A DNA stretch of 60,569 nt. It comes from JAKLIH01 sp964618955. GTDB lineage: Bacteria > Patescibacteriota > Minisyncoccia > UBA6257 > JAKLIH01. The position numbers and the translations under genes were made by a program. Below are positions 30,901-42,488 of this stretch, in pieces (positions within the stretch are counted from its first letter, which is position 1; every line of letters begins with the position of its first letter). The stretch covers positions 1-60,569 of the forward strand of contig CAZUBO010000005.1 of the NCBI GenBank assembly GCA_964618955.1. Direction: 5' to 3'. The notes under the pieces are model-generated. The model was not told where the DNA came from. It did no database searches and saw nothing but the letters and a program-made list of their open reading frames with translations.

Positions 30901-31634
30901 CTACTAGTAATGTTTTAATGATTTCGTTTGTAGATAAGGACCCAAAGAAAACTACCATTGATATTAGCATGTCCTTAAAGGCGGTATGTAGTACCGATTC
31001 GAAGATCTTTGGAACAACTACTTGCAGTGCTAGCTTTAAAAAAGATCAGCCAGAAGAGACTCCAACTGTTCCGAGCGTTACTACTGGAGGCTGATTTGAT
31101 AATATAATTAAAAGTATTTTTGGTAGTAATAAAACTACAATTCAAAGTAATACAACAACTACTTTGTCTACGATAAATACAATTCCAAGCTTTAATTTAC
31201 AAGCACCTAGTAAAACTACAACTCCAAAGATACAGACATTTAATACTGGGGGATTATTGAATTTTAATACTAATTCAGGTTTAAATTCATTGAATACAAC
31301 TCCAGCAAATACTGGTTTTAATTGTGATTTGATATTAGGAAGATGTGTGCCAGCGACTAAAGGTCTATATACCAAGGAATCAACATGTAATGCAAGTTGT
31401 AATTCCGGCTTTACTACTAGTAGTAATTTTAATTTTAATTCTTTAAGCTTAACAGCTACTACTCAAGTTAGCAAATACAAATGTGATGCTAGTGGTAAAT
31501 GCGTGAAGGCTACAAATCTAGATAAGACTACATATACTAGTAGTAATTGTGATAATAAATGTACACTACCGTTGAATAATATTAATTTAAATTCTTCAAA
31601 CAATATGAATCTAAATATTAATTTTAATCAATAG
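27963..31634 (+). CDS. Giant secreted PG-binding/CARDB/Cys-repeat protein A
   Basis: A 1223-aa exported protein, one frame with six or more TGAs as Trp. It has a signal peptide (MKKFLSLVILVFMFLTFNTVKAS) in residues 1-23. Three PG_binding_1 domains follow (about 25-105, 112-185, 195-275; for example 'YFGSKTELALKSFQTRKG'). Two CARDB adhesion-type domains lie at about 295-400 and 440-545 ('DSDNTMVETNKYNNVLVLP'). A Gly/Asn-rich linker comes next, then PKD-like regions ('CEIDLGDGNKHDCSFVG'). Four Cys-rich repeats of pattern C-x(5-7)-C-x(10-15)-C-x3-C are spread along it. The C-terminus is Thr/Asn-rich. Probably anchored to peptidoglycan with disulphide-bonded surface modules. Four bp upstream of its paralogue. 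Confidence 0.85.
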
Positions 31635-31638
31635 AATT

Positions 31639-34600
31639 ATGAAAAAGAAAATATTTTTTAGTGTATTAATTTTAGGGCTGATGTTCATCGGTCAAAATGC
31701 TTTAGCCGAAAGCAATATCTGTCCTTTTGATAGAGAGATGAGTTTGGGTAGCGAAGATTCGGCGGTGAAAGAACTGCAAAGTTTTTTGGCTTTAGATAAG
31801 CAAGTATATAGCGGTCCAAGTACTGGATATTTTGGTCCAGCTACTCAGAAGGGGGTGAAGAATTTTCAAGAGAAGGCTGGATTGTTAGCTAATGGGAAGG
31901 TAGATTTAGCTACAGCAACGGTTTTATGCCAAATATATTTATCTTATAAAGCATCAGAACCAATAAATTCTGATAATACTTTAGAATCAAATAGTTCTTG
32001 TTTCATATCTTCAGAAAGTTTAGAATTAGGAGATAGTTCTAGCGAAGTTTCAAAATTACAAAAATGATTAACTGATGGTGGGTTTTATCCTGAGAAAAAA
32101 TTTACAGGATATTATGGAAGCTTAACAGCTAAAGCGGTTAAGAGATTTCAAAAATCTCAAGGAATTATTCAAACAGGAATAGTGGGGCCAAAGACTAAAG
32201 CGGTTATTTGTGGAGAGGGTGCAAGTTTAAGTAGCACTGGAGATGAAACCGATATTACTTTATCAGGATTAAAAGTTGATCCAGAACAAATTGACGTTGG
32301 AACATCGGTTAATATTTTAGTACAAGAAAAGAATATATCTAATAATATCGCTGGCAAGCATACTACTTCGTTATATATTAATGAAAAAGAAGTTTCGAGT
32401 AATTCAGTTAAAAGTTTAAATGCTGGAGAAGACAATCTATCGATAAACTACAATTGGAAATGTACACAAAAAGGTATTTATGTTTTTAAGATTTTTGTAG
32501 ATAGCGACAATGAATTGGTTGAGATTAATAAATTTAATAATGTTTTAGTTTTTCCAGTTAATTGTGGTGGAGTTACTAAAGACCTAAAATATTCATGTAG
32601 CTCAGAGACATCGACTTGTGAGATTGATGCGAGCGGATCGATGACATTAAGCGAATGTACTAGTTCTTGTCAAATTGGAGATAAAAGTTTACCAGATTTA
32701 GTAGTATCTGATTTTTCACCAAATGCAATTAAAATTAATGAAACTTTGCCTTTGGTAATTACAGAGAAGAATGATGGTAATAGCAAGGCTGAGAGGCATG
32801 GATACAATATTATTGTTGGATTTGGCGGCGAAGAGAAACCAACTCCGGCAGTATTTAATGATATCGAGGCTAAGGCAACACAAGAGGCTAAGGGAAATTG
32901 AACTTGTACTGTTGCTGGAGTGTATACTTTTACAATTGATTTAGATCCTAATAATGATATTAAGGAAAGCAATGAAGCTAATAACAAAAAAGTATTTAAA
33001 GTAGAATGCAGTGATGTAAATGGAAATGTTCCAAAAGATGAAGAAAAGAAAGAAGAGAAAAAAGAAAAGGAGAAGACAGGAAGTGGTGGCACGGGATTGC
33101 CAGATCTAGTGATGACTTTAGATCCAACAAAGATGGATAGTGGGAAGAATAATATTAAGTTTTCAATTAAGAATAATAGCACTAAAGACATAACTTCGAA
33201 ATTCTATTTTCAGGTAGAATTATTGGATGCTAATGATAAGATTGTTAAAAGTTATGATCCGATGGAAGTTCCAGGGTTTGGAGCTGGAAAAGAATTTTCT
33301 GATGTTCTGTTTAAAGATGGAGCAAATTGTGATACTAATGCGCCATTTAAAATTAGAGCAACAATTGATTCTACAAAAATTGTTAATGAAAAGTTAGAGA
33401 ATAATAATTCGGCGGAATCAACTTGTGGGGCGGTGAAGTCACCAGCTGGTGGTGCTAGTGGTGGTGGTAATGAAGCACGAGATAAAGATGCGCCACCATG
33501 TTCAAGTGGTGAAGCAACGTTAGAAGTTAAAAGTGCAACAGCTCAAATAGCAAAAGATTTGGCTAGTGGTAAAGAACTTACTAATAATTACATTATTAGT
33601 TACGAGATTGTAAATAATAATAGTACTAGAGCTGAAGGAGTTAAAATTGAATTTTGAAATGGTAGCAATATTGTAAAGAGCCAAAGTATTGCTAATATTT
33701 CTGGATGTAATAGCAAGAATCCTGCTTCATATGAAAGTTCTTTGATATATACTTGCCAAGGAGAAGAAAAGAATATTAACATGAAAGTAAAGTATAATGG
33801 TAATAAGAGTATTACAAAAGATATTACGATTGGTTGTTCTAAAGAAGGTACGGCTATTGGTATACCTTATTGTGAAATTGATAAAGCGGTTAATTCGGCA
33901 GGAGAAGTAAGAATATCAACTGGTGATAATATAATGTTTACATTAAAAGTAACGGGAGCTAATGTTGACCCAGCATTGATTACTGGATGAACAGGAGCTG
34001 TTGCTGATACGGATAAGACAAAAGCATACAAGAGCTTTAATGGTTTTCCGGTAGGACGTTATTCTGTCTCTGGTGTTTATGTTACTGTCAAGAATGGTAC
34101 AGAATTAGCAAAAATTAGTTGTCAAGACATTACGGTTATTATTGGGAATAATACAACTAATCTAGGCAAAGTTCCTAATTTTAGTACTAATACTCAATGT
34201 ATTACTAATTTAGATTTAAATAGTAGTATGACGGGAACAAATAATTTTTGTTTTACAAATTATATTCAAGATTTGAATAGCAAATGCGAGAGTATTAAAT
34301 ATTCTTGAGAGACAGCTAGTAGTTTAAAGATAACGGATAAAAATGTAAAAACTTTTTGTATTGATAAATCATTAGTTTCGAAATGACCAACGGGAACGAG
34401 TGATGCTTTGAAGTCTACAATTAGTTGTGACTATGGTGGACAAAAATATTCTCAATCAGTAATTTGTAAGATTAATGCATATACTACTGGATCTGGATCT
34501 AGTGCTGGTAGTTTAGTAGCTTCTTGTTCGGGGTCACCAAAATCAGTCAATAAAGGAACTACAGTTGAGTTTACTAGTAGTGTGAGTAAGTCAGGTTTTA

Positions 34601-35064
34601 GTTCGGGCAAATGTAATATGTTAAAATATTTTTGAAATGGGAGTTCAAGTGATTATGGTTCGGGTGGATACAAAACATCTTATTCAACTACAGGAACAAA
34701 AACTATGTCTTTGAGAGTTGAGTGTAGCGATGATAGTTCTAAATATGCAACAGCTTCTTGTAGTGTTGATATTACTGATAGTGGCTCTAGTGGTGGTGGA
34801 TATAATCCAGTTCCAGCAGATCCTATTAAGTCGGGAACTTTTGGGGCTACTTGCAAATGTGATAGTACTGGGTGTAATGCTATAATTTCAGGAAGTAATC
34901 CGGACTATAATGCTTATACTTGTACTTGAACGATAAACGGAGTAGTTAAAAGTTTAACTTCTTCTTGCAAAGGATATAGTACATCAAATCCTACTAGTGG
35001 AAGTGTAAAAGTAGTAGAAGATTCTACCGGAAAAAGTGTTAATACGACGTGTAGTATAAATTAA
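31639..35064 (+). CDS. Giant secreted PG-binding/CARDB protein B
   Basis: A 1141-aa paralogue of the preceding protein and evidently a tandem duplicate: both open with a CPF-D-x-x-M-x-LGS segment and share 'GLLxxGKVDLxTATxLCxIYLSYK'. It has a signal peptide at 1-23, two PG_binding_1 domains (about 28-105, 115-195), two or three CARDB domains and one Cys-rich repeat. A charged linker (DEEKKEEKKEKEKTGSGG) is followed by a Ser/Gly-rich C-terminal half with PKD-like Cys-containing modules. Seven or more TGAs are read as Trp. Expected on the cell wall or surface. Shares the operon of protein A and ends at a strong terminator. Confidence 0.85.
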
Positions 35065-35079
35065 AAGTTTATTTTTGAT

Positions 35080-35104
35080 AAAACAGCCCTTAGGGGCTGT
35101 TTTT
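35080..35104 (+). terminator. Rho-independent terminator
   Basis: AAAACAGCCC / GGGGCTGTTTTT hairpin. The T-run overlaps the -35 box of the rnpB promoter. Confidence 0.9.
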
Positions 35105-35131
35105 GACAATCCGGCCAAAATATGATAAAAT
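35103..35131 (+). promoter_or_regulatory. rnpB promoter
   Basis: -35 TTGACA and -10 TAAAAT with a 17-bp spacer, ending 5 bp before the RNA's P1 stem. Confidence 0.75.
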
Positions 35132-35136
35132 CTGGC

Positions 35137-35577
35137 TTAGTTAAACCGGATGATTGCTCCTATAAATTTTTTAAAATTTTTGGCTATTTTTTAAAAAATG
35201 CTTTCTTTAATAAGCTATTTTGCTTTTTTAGGGGAGGAAAGTCCGAGCTCTCTTTTGGTTAATTTATTAGCCATCAAAATATCAATGGTTAAAAGCCATC
35301 GTATTATCTTATATCTCTTAGTTGGCAACGACTTTGAGCTTGGTAATATAGAGGTGCGAGCAGAGACGGGTTAATTCGAAAGGATTAATCAATCCAAGCA
35401 ATTGGATTAGTACTATAGTAATATAGTAGTGAAACGGCTAAATCCTTGGTGGGTGCAAGAGAATGATTCCAAAAGAATCGGTATCTCGCTTGATACAAAA
35501 TGGCAACATTTTGTGCAGACAAATAATCATCGCTCTCTTTATTGAGAGTACAGAACTCGGCTTATAGGTTTAACTAA
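35137..35577 (+). ncRNA. rnpB: RNase P RNA, class A
   Basis: The catalytic RNA that matures tRNA 5' ends. The 11-bp P1 stem is perfect (TTAGTTAAACC at 35137 / GGTTTAACTAA at 35567). The universal CR-I 'GAGGAAAGTCCGAGC' is at about 35234, and 'ACAGAACTCGGCTTAT' (CR-V) is near the 3' end. 'GTGAAACGGCTAAATCC' matches the central core. GATGATT near the 5' end pairs with AATCATC near the 3' end (P2). The P3 arm between P2 and CR-I is unusually long and A/T-rich (about 75 nt). It sits between two terminators, with its own promoter. Confidence 0.93.
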
Positions 35578-35599
35578 AAGGTCCGTAAGGACCTTTTTT
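35576..35599 (+). terminator. rnpB terminator
   Basis: AAAAGGTCC-GTAA-GGACCTTTTTT hairpin directly after P1. Confidence 0.9.
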
Positions 35600-35679
35600 A
35601 GTGGAATATGCATTGACTATTTTGCAGTTATTTAGTAGAATAGAAGATATAAACTAATAGTTTTGTAAATGATTTGATT

Positions 35680-37551
35680 ATGGTTAAAAAAATGATGAAA
35701 GGTTTAATATTTTTAATAATTTTAGGATTAATAGGGTTAGGGAGTTATAATTATTATTACTATTATAAATCTTTAAGATTGAATAAAGATATTTATCGAG
35801 AATTAAAGATGGTTACGGATAATTTAGAGAAGAGCTTGGTTTCGTTGAATAACAATGATATTCAAGGATTTTTGAATAATAATTATTTAATGATAAAGCA
35901 TTCTAATTATTTGAAGAATAAGAATCATAAGATTTATAATAATATTTTTGTTAAAATTAATATGTTAGATGGTTCGCCGTTTTCAAATGAAGTATCTGAT
36001 GCGTTATTATGATTCAATGAATTTAATACTGAATTAAATAATTTTTATTCTTTGAATAATGAATTATTTAATGGAGATGTATTATATAAGGATTCTGTTA
36101 AGACAATGAAGGATGTGGCGGATATTAAGGCTACAATATTAGATTTGAATGTATTATTGAGTTCTAATAATCAACAGATAATTAGTATGATGAATGATCA
36201 GAAGATCAATAAGAGCTATTTTGATAAGTTAAGTGAAGAGATACAGTTAGGGTATAAATTCTTTGAAGTCATTGATAATGTTATGGGGGCTAAAAAGGCT
36301 ACTAATAATTTAGTTTTGTTTCAGAATAGTTACAATCTAAATCAAAGCGGCGGGAAGTGAATTTATTATTTAACTTTAGTTTGTAAACAATATAAATGTG
36401 AAACTTCAGAATTAGATTTTGGATCAAATTTATCATTAAGCATGGTAGATAAATTAATACCACCAGAAGAGATTAGAACTAAAAAATCTATATGAGTATT
36501 TGAAGATTTAGGATGGTTTTTTGATTTTAATGATTCAGCAAGTTTAGCATTAAAATATTATCCAACTAAGACCCAGTTTGATAATGTAATTGGCATTAAC
36601 ATTTCAATATTTGAAAGATTATTAAAGTCAGCTGGTACGGTAGATTTTGAACTAGATGATAAGAAGATTACAGTTAGTGATAATGATGTAGTTAGTTTTT
36701 TGATTAATTTAACACAGTATAAAAGTAATAAAGAATTGGCTAGTAATTCAGAGAAGTTATCTTTGTTTTGAACTGATTGTTTAAAGGCTTTGAAGGCAAC
36801 ATACAAAAGTAACAATTTAAAATTATTAATTGTTGATTTGTATAAGTATATAAACAATAAGAGTTTGCAAATCTATGCCCAGAAGAATATTATGCAAACT
36901 TTAAAGGATTTAAATTACAATAACAATTTAGTAGTTAAGACAGATATGGATTATTTTGCTTTGACCAGAAGTAATATTATGGATAAATCTTTAGATGGAG
37001 GTATTACTCAAAAAGTGAATTTGAAAGTTAAGATTGATAAGAATGACAAGATTACTGATAATGCTAATGTTTTAATTAGCAATAACAATAGTACTAGAAT
37101 TACTGATAAGTCATATACTTATTTACAATTCTATATTAATAAGAATAGTGGAATTAATAAGACTAGTTTTCCAAGTGCTATGGGGGCTTCAAAACAACCA
37201 ACAGTTGATTACGAGAAGCATGGTTTTGTTTTAGATAAGAAGTTAGATACTATTAATACAAAAATGGCTTATTTAGCTAGTGATGATGTTAGAGTTTACG
37301 AAGATCGAGAATATTTTTCGATTGGAGGATGGGTGATATCAGGATCTAATAGCCAAAAGAAAGTTGAATTTAATTGAAGTCCAAAATATACAATTAAAGA
37401 TAATATTTATAAGTTATTTGTTCAAAAGCAACCAAATGTTGACTATATTTTGAATTTAGAAGTTAGTTATCCTAGTAATGGGGGTGAAAATACAATTACT
37501 AAGAATATTAATATCGATAGTGATAAATTAATAGAAATTAAATTAGACTAA
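35680..37551 (+). CDS. DUF4012 membrane-anchored protein
   Basis: A 623-aa protein with one N-terminal membrane anchor (GLIFLIILGLIGLGSYNYY) and a large exported part. The DUF4012 core is seen in 'NNLVLFQNSYNLNQSGGKW' (usual LVLFQN..ELRPTGGF), 'LIPPEEIRTKKSIWVFEDLGW' in part, and 'FFDFNDSASLALKYY' (usual DFP.SA). Five TGAs are read as Trp. DUF4012 proteins are common in CPR and Gram-positives, and are thought to act in the envelope, possibly on wall-linked polymers. It lies 1 bp before murJ, supporting an envelope role. I preferred ATG 35680 to TTG 35674. Confidence 0.82.
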
Positions 37552-37552
37552 T

Positions 37553-39121
37553 ATGAAATTCTTATCCAGAAAAACTAATACAGTTGAAAAATCAGCTATA
37601 ATTATAGGTGTTTTTACGCTGTTAAGTAGTGTTCTAGGAATATTAAGAAATACATTATTAGCAAGCTATTTAGGCGCTAGTCGTAATATTGATATCTATT
37701 ATGCTTCTTTTAGAATTCCTGATTTCATTTTTAATATTTTTATTATGGGAGCTATTACAGCTGGATTGATTCCGTTGTTTTCTAAATATGTTCATACTAA
37801 GAAGGAAGAGGCGAATAGCTTTATTAATTCAATAATATTTTTAATTTTGTTATTTAGTTTTTTATTTGGATTAGTTTTATTTATTTTTGCTACACCAATT
37901 ATTGGAACTTTGTTTAAAGGTATGGATGTTGCGTCGAAATTAATGATAGTTAAGATTACTAGAATAGTTATGATCCAACCGATAGTTTTAGGATTATCAG
38001 CAATACTAGGGAATGTATTATTAGTTTATGATTTTGTTTTGTCTTTTGCTTTGGCACCGTTACTATATAATCTAGGCATTATTTTCGGAATTGTAGTACT
38101 ATATCCTAAGATGGGGTTAGTGGGGTTAGCTTGAGGAGTAGTAGTCGGAGCGGTACTAAATTTAATTGTAAAATTAATTCCTTTGAAGTTAACGGGGTTT
38201 GAATTTCAAAAGGTTCCATTTAGAAAGATTATTGGTTATGCTAAAGAGTTCGGAGTTTTAATTGTTCCAAGAACTTTAAGTGTAATTAATATTCAAATTT
38301 TTGTTTTCGTGATTAACTACTTTGCTTCGTTTTTGAAGCCAGGAGAATTAGGAATTTTTAATTTGGCAAGTTCGTTTCAAGAATTGCCACAGACAATTTT
38401 TGCAACTTCAATTGCAATGGCAGCTTTTCCGGCGTTATCGAAATTATTCCATCAGGATAATATCGAAGGAGTAAGGAAGCTGTATTTGAAGAGTTTTCAT
38501 CAAATTAATTTTATAATATTCTTGATTAGTACTGGGTTGTTTGTTTTGAGCTATCCATTAGTTAAAGTATTATTGAATTACGGTAATTTTAATTTAAATG
38601 CTATTTGAACTACAGCTGGTATTTTACAAATCATGGCTGTTGGGTTGAGTTTTTCAGCTTTGCTATTGTTGAATTTAGATACTTTATTCGCTTTAGGGGA
38701 CATGATGACGCCATTACTAGCTAGTTTTTTTGCTTATGGTTTAGGATCGTTATTGATTTGATTATTCTATGAACGCTTTGGAATTATGGGAATAACTATA
38801 GCTTTGATTGTTGCTAATGCAATTTACTTTAAGATTATGATGTTAAAGATAATTTTTAAATTGAAAATTCCTAAATTGGAATTAATTAAGAAGGTTGTAA
38901 CTAATTTGTCAATCGCCATTTTATCTGGTATAATGGGATGAATAGCTTATGAGAGCTTGGACCATATTCATACTTTGGGAATTGTTGATTATATGATATA
39001 TAATCTAATAATACCAACTGTTGTTATTTTAGGAGTATACCTAACTCTAGCAAAACTATTTAGAATTGAAGAAGCAAACGATTTTTGAAAGATAATTATA
39101 AATAAATTAAAAAGAAAATAA
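37553..39121 (+). CDS. murJ: Lipid II flippase MurJ
   Basis: A 522-aa MOP-superfamily flippase with about 13-14 membrane helices that moves lipid II to the outer face for peptidoglycan synthesis. It shows the MurJ opening 'GVFTLLSSVLGILRNTLLASYLG', 'DIYYASFRIPDFIFNIFIMGAI', 'GLIPLFSKY', and the helix 7-8 pattern 'FATSIAMAAFPALSKL'. Five TGAs are read as Trp. Its presence shows that a wall is made and excludes a Mollicute. It ends 1 bp before lepA, with no intergenic gap. Confidence 0.94.
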
Positions 39122-40927
39122 ATGGAAAATAATATACGAAATTTTGTTATCATTGCTCATATTGATCATGGTAAGTCTACTCTAGCTGATAGATTTTTAG
39201 AGATTACAAAGACAATTTCGGAATCGAAATTGAGTAGTCAGTTTTTAGATAAAATGTCTTTAGAACAAGAGAAAGGAATTACAATTAAAATGCATCCTTG
39301 TCAGATGAAGTATACTTGTAATGGTAGAGAATATATTTTGAATTTAATTGATACTCCAGGTCATGCTGATTTTAATTATGAAGTATCCCGAGCTTTAAAG
39401 GCAGTAGAAGGAGCTATCTTATTGGTGGATGTTACTCAAGGAGTTCAGGCTCAGACTTTGGCGAATTTATACTTAGCTCAAAAGCAAGGATTGAAGATTA
39501 TTGGATGTTTGAACAAGATTGATTTAACATCTTTTAATAAAGAAGAGATTAGAAGAGATGTATCTGATATTTTGAATATTCATCAAGAAGATATTATGAT
39601 GGTATCAGCCAAGACGGGTGAAGGAGTAAAAGAATTATTAGAAAAGGTTATCGAATTTGTTGAACCTCCAAAGATAGAAGTAACTAAGCCACTAAGAGCT
39701 TTAATTTTTGATTCTCAATTTGATTCTTTTAGAGGAGTATTAGCCTATGTTAGAGTTTTTGAAGGAGAAGTTAAGACGGGGGACGATATCTATTTAATGA
39801 TGCAGGGGGACAAATCAAAAGTTATTGAATGTGGTATTTTTAAACCCGATCTAATTGTAACGAATAACTTAAAGGCTGGAGAGATTGGTTGAATTGCTAC
39901 CGGCTTAAAAGATCCTGGAGTTGTTAAAGTTGGCGATACAATAACTTTGAAGAAATATATTGATGACGAAGTAGAAGTTTTACCTTTAGAAGGATACAAA
40001 GAACCACAACCAATGGTATTCTCGGGCTTTTATCCAGAGAGCAATGACGATTTTGAATTATTTGAGAAGTCATTAGCAAAATTAAAATTAAATGATGCTT
40101 CTTTTACATATGAGCCAGAGGCTAATGAGGCTTTAGGGCGTGGTTTTCGTTTAGGCTTTTTAGGAATTTTGCATTATGAGATTATTACTTTAAGATTGCA
40201 AAGAGAGTATGGTTTGAATTTAATTACAACAATTCCAATGGTACCATACAAAATTACTTTGAATAATGATAAAGAATTCTTAATTAAAAAAGCAACAGAT
40301 TTTCCAGAAGATCATATGATTAAGTCGATCAAGGAACCTTATGTGGAATTAAAAATTTTGACTCCAAGTAGGTATTTGAATCCTATCATTGGATTAATGC
40401 CAACTTTTAGAGCCACACAAACTAATTTAGAAACTTTACAGAGTGATTTAGTTTTAGTAACTTACAAATTGCCTTTGTCAGAGTTGATTTTGGATTTATA
40501 TGATAGTATAAAGTCAATTAGCCAAGGATTTGCTTCTATAAATTATGAATTTTTAGATTATGAACAAACTGATGTTCAGAAGTTAGAAGTCTTAATTCAT
40601 CATGAAAAAGTTGAGAGTTTGACTTTTATTGTTCCAAGTGAAAGAACTGATAGAGAAGCTAGAAGACTAACGGCGAAGTTGAAGGAGTTAGTACCTCCTC
40701 AAAGTTTTGCTTTAGCAATTCAAGTTATGCGAAATGGTTTGATTCTGTCTCGTGAGACAGTACCAGCGATGAAGAAGAATGTTGGAGACTTATCTGGAGG
40801 AGATCGTACGCGTAAGATGAAATTATGAAAGAAGCAACAGAGAGGTAAGAAGAGAATGGCGTCTGTTACGTCAGTTAATTTGCCCCCTGAAGTTTATCAC
40901 CAACTATTTTTAAATAAAAAAGATTAA
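39122..40927 (+). CDS. lepA: Elongation factor 4 (LepA)
   Basis: A 601-aa ribosome-associated GTPase. G1 'VIIAHIDHGKSTLADRF', G2 'QEKGITIKM', G3 'DTPGHADFNYEVSR', G4 'CLNKIDL' and G5 'SAKTGEG' are all present. They are followed by domain II, the LepA domain III/V ('LGRGFRLGFLGILHYEII') and the C-terminal 'QRGKKRMASV' tail. Two TGAs are read as Trp (IG-W-IATG, KL-W-KKQ). Normal length. Tightly packed between murJ and the FtsB-like gene. Confidence 0.97.
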
Positions 40928-40937
40928 TTTAATATAT

Positions 40938-41300
40938 ATGTTTAAAAACAAAATATTTAAAATATCTTTAATTGGTTTACTAATTTTGTTGGTTGTTTTT
41001 AGTGTGTATACATTTTCTTTTAGGAAGATAAATCAGAGAAGGAAGACTTTGAAATTGCAATTGGAAAGATTGAATAATGAAATGCAATATATTAAGAAAG
41101 AAAATATGGAATTAAAAGAAGGAGTATTTAATTCTTCTAAAAATGAATTTTTGGAAAAAGAAGCTAGATTGAATTCAGGGTATAAAAAAGAAGGCGAGAC
41201 GGCGGTAATTTTGAGTAGTGGAACAACGACAACAAAGGCTAAAAATACTAATGACGGTAGTTTCTTTGAGAAGATTAAGAATTGATGGAACGGGTTATAG
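40938..41300 (+). CDS. FtsB/DivIC-like septum protein
   Basis: A 120-aa bitopic protein with a membrane helix (ISLIGLLILLVVFSVYTF) and then a Lys/Glu-rich coiled coil (RKTLKLQLERLNNEMQYIKK). The segment 'KNEFLEKEARLNSGYKKEGE' matches the FtsB/DivIC 'EKEAREKLGMVKPGE' pattern. Likely part of the FtsBLQ-type division complex. It ends 'NWWNGL' (TGA then TGG), 8 bp before tRNA-Gly. An Arg-to-Ala-like variation in the 'EKEAR' box is not seen; the match is good. Confidence 0.82.
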
Positions 41301-41308
41301 TGGCAAAT

Positions 41309-41382
41309 GCGAGTGTGGTTCAGTGGTAGAATGCAACCTTCCCAAGGTTGAGACGGGAGTTCGATTCTCCTCACTCGCTCCA
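41309..41382 (+). tRNA. tRNA-Gly (CCC)
   Basis: A cloverleaf with a 7-bp acceptor GCGAGTG / CACTCGC, anticodon loop TTCCCAA on stem CAACC / GGTTG (anticodon CCC, reading GGG), T-arm GGGAG-TTCGATT-CTCC, and an encoded CCA. Confidence 0.93.
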
Positions 41383-41384
41383 AT

Positions 41385-41455
41385 GCCATTTTAGTTTAGT
41401 GGTAGAACAGTAGTTTCGTAAACTACTAACGCAGGTTCGATTCCTGCAAATGGCT
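41385..41455 (+). tRNA. tRNA-Thr (CGT)
   Basis: Acceptor GCCATTT / AAATGGC, anticodon stem GTAGT / ACTAC with loop TTCGTAA (anticodon CGT, reading ACG), T-arm GCAGG-TTCGATT-CCTGC. No encoded CCA. 2 bp after tRNA-Gly. Confidence 0.92.
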
Positions 41456-41483
41456 CATTAAGTAAAATTTTAAAATTAATTTT

Positions 41484-42401
41484 ATGGATAATCTATATGA
41501 TTTGATAATATTAGGTAGTGGCCCAGCTGGAGTTTCAGCTGCTATTTATGCAGAGAGATACAATTTAAAATCTATTATGGTAGGAGAATTATTTGGAGGG
41601 ACAGTTATGTATCCTCATAAGGTTACTAATTTTACTTCTTATCCAGAGATTAGTGGTATTAAATTAATTAATAACATGAAAAAGCATATTGATTCAATGA
41701 ATTACAAAGTAATTGAAGATCAGATTATTAAGGTTGAGAAGAAGGATGGTGTTTTTAATGTGTATTTGCGTAATGGTTCGATTTTGAATGGCAAGAATAT
41801 TTTAATTGCTTTAGGAACTTTTAGAAGAAAATTAAATGCTAAAGGCGAAGATAAGTTTGTTGGGAAGGGAGTGCACTATTGCGCTATTTGTGATGCTGTG
41901 TTCTATAAGAATAAAGACGTAGTTGTTGTTGGGTCAGGAGATGGTGCTTCAATGGCGGTATTGCTATTGGCAGCTACATCTCGTAAGGTTTATCAGATTA
42001 TTCGAGGAGAAGCTTTAAAGACAGCTCCAGATACTGTTGAAAAATTAGAAAAGCTATCTAATTATGTTTTAATTAATAACAATGAAATAGATGAGATTGT
42101 TGGTGATAATTTTGTAAATAAAATTGTTTTGAAAGAAGAATTTAATGGTTCAAAGGAAATTGATATCAATGGAGTATTTATTGAGATTGGTGGAGCTCCA
42201 AATTCAGCAATAATCAATGATTTGGGAGTAGAAGTTGATAATCAAGGATATATCAAAGTTGATAATTTTTTGAGAACTAATGTAGAAGGGATTTGAGCAG
42301 CTGGAGATATTACAAATTTGAATGGTGATTTTAAACAGATAATCAATGCTTGTAGCCAAGGGGCAGTAGCAGCTCACGATCTATATAATAAAATGAAGTA
42401 G
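41484..42401 (+). CDS. trxB: Thioredoxin reductase-like flavoprotein
   Basis: A 305-aa FAD/NAD(P)H oxidoreductase. FAD-binding 'DLIILGSGPAGVSAAIYA', the redox-active CxxC in 'VHYCAICDAVFYKNKD' (usual CATCD), NAD(P)-binding 'VVVVGSGDGASMAVLLL', and C-terminal FAD motif 'GIWAAGDIT' (TGA as Trp). The second motif GSGDGA differs from the canonical GGGDSA, so cofactor specificity may vary. It would keep thioredoxin or a similar partner reduced, useful for the Cys-rich exported proteins nearby. Confidence 0.92.
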
Positions 42402-42407
42402 AAGTAT

Positions 42408-42436
42408 TTGACTAATATAGACATGAATGATATAAT
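42408..42436 (+). promoter_or_regulatory. Promoter of the radical SAM-peptide operon
   Basis: -35 TTGACT and -10 TATAAT with a 17-bp spacer, starting 6 bp after the trxB stop. Confidence 0.78.
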
Positions 42437-42472
42437 GTAATTATTAACAGCACCTAAAAATTTTAATAAATA

Positions 42473-42484
42473 CTGGAGGTAAGG
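42473..42484 (+). promoter_or_regulatory. Shine-Dalgarno of the radical SAM gene
   Basis: TGGAGGTAAGG just before the ATG at 42489; strong and unusual for this window. Confidence 0.65.
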
Positions 42485-42488
42485 TAAT

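Noticed and set aside
31164..31634. Separate gene for the Thr/Asn-rich C-terminal stretch
   Set aside because: It is in the same frame as giant protein A, joined through a TGA-coded Trp, and has no start region of its own.
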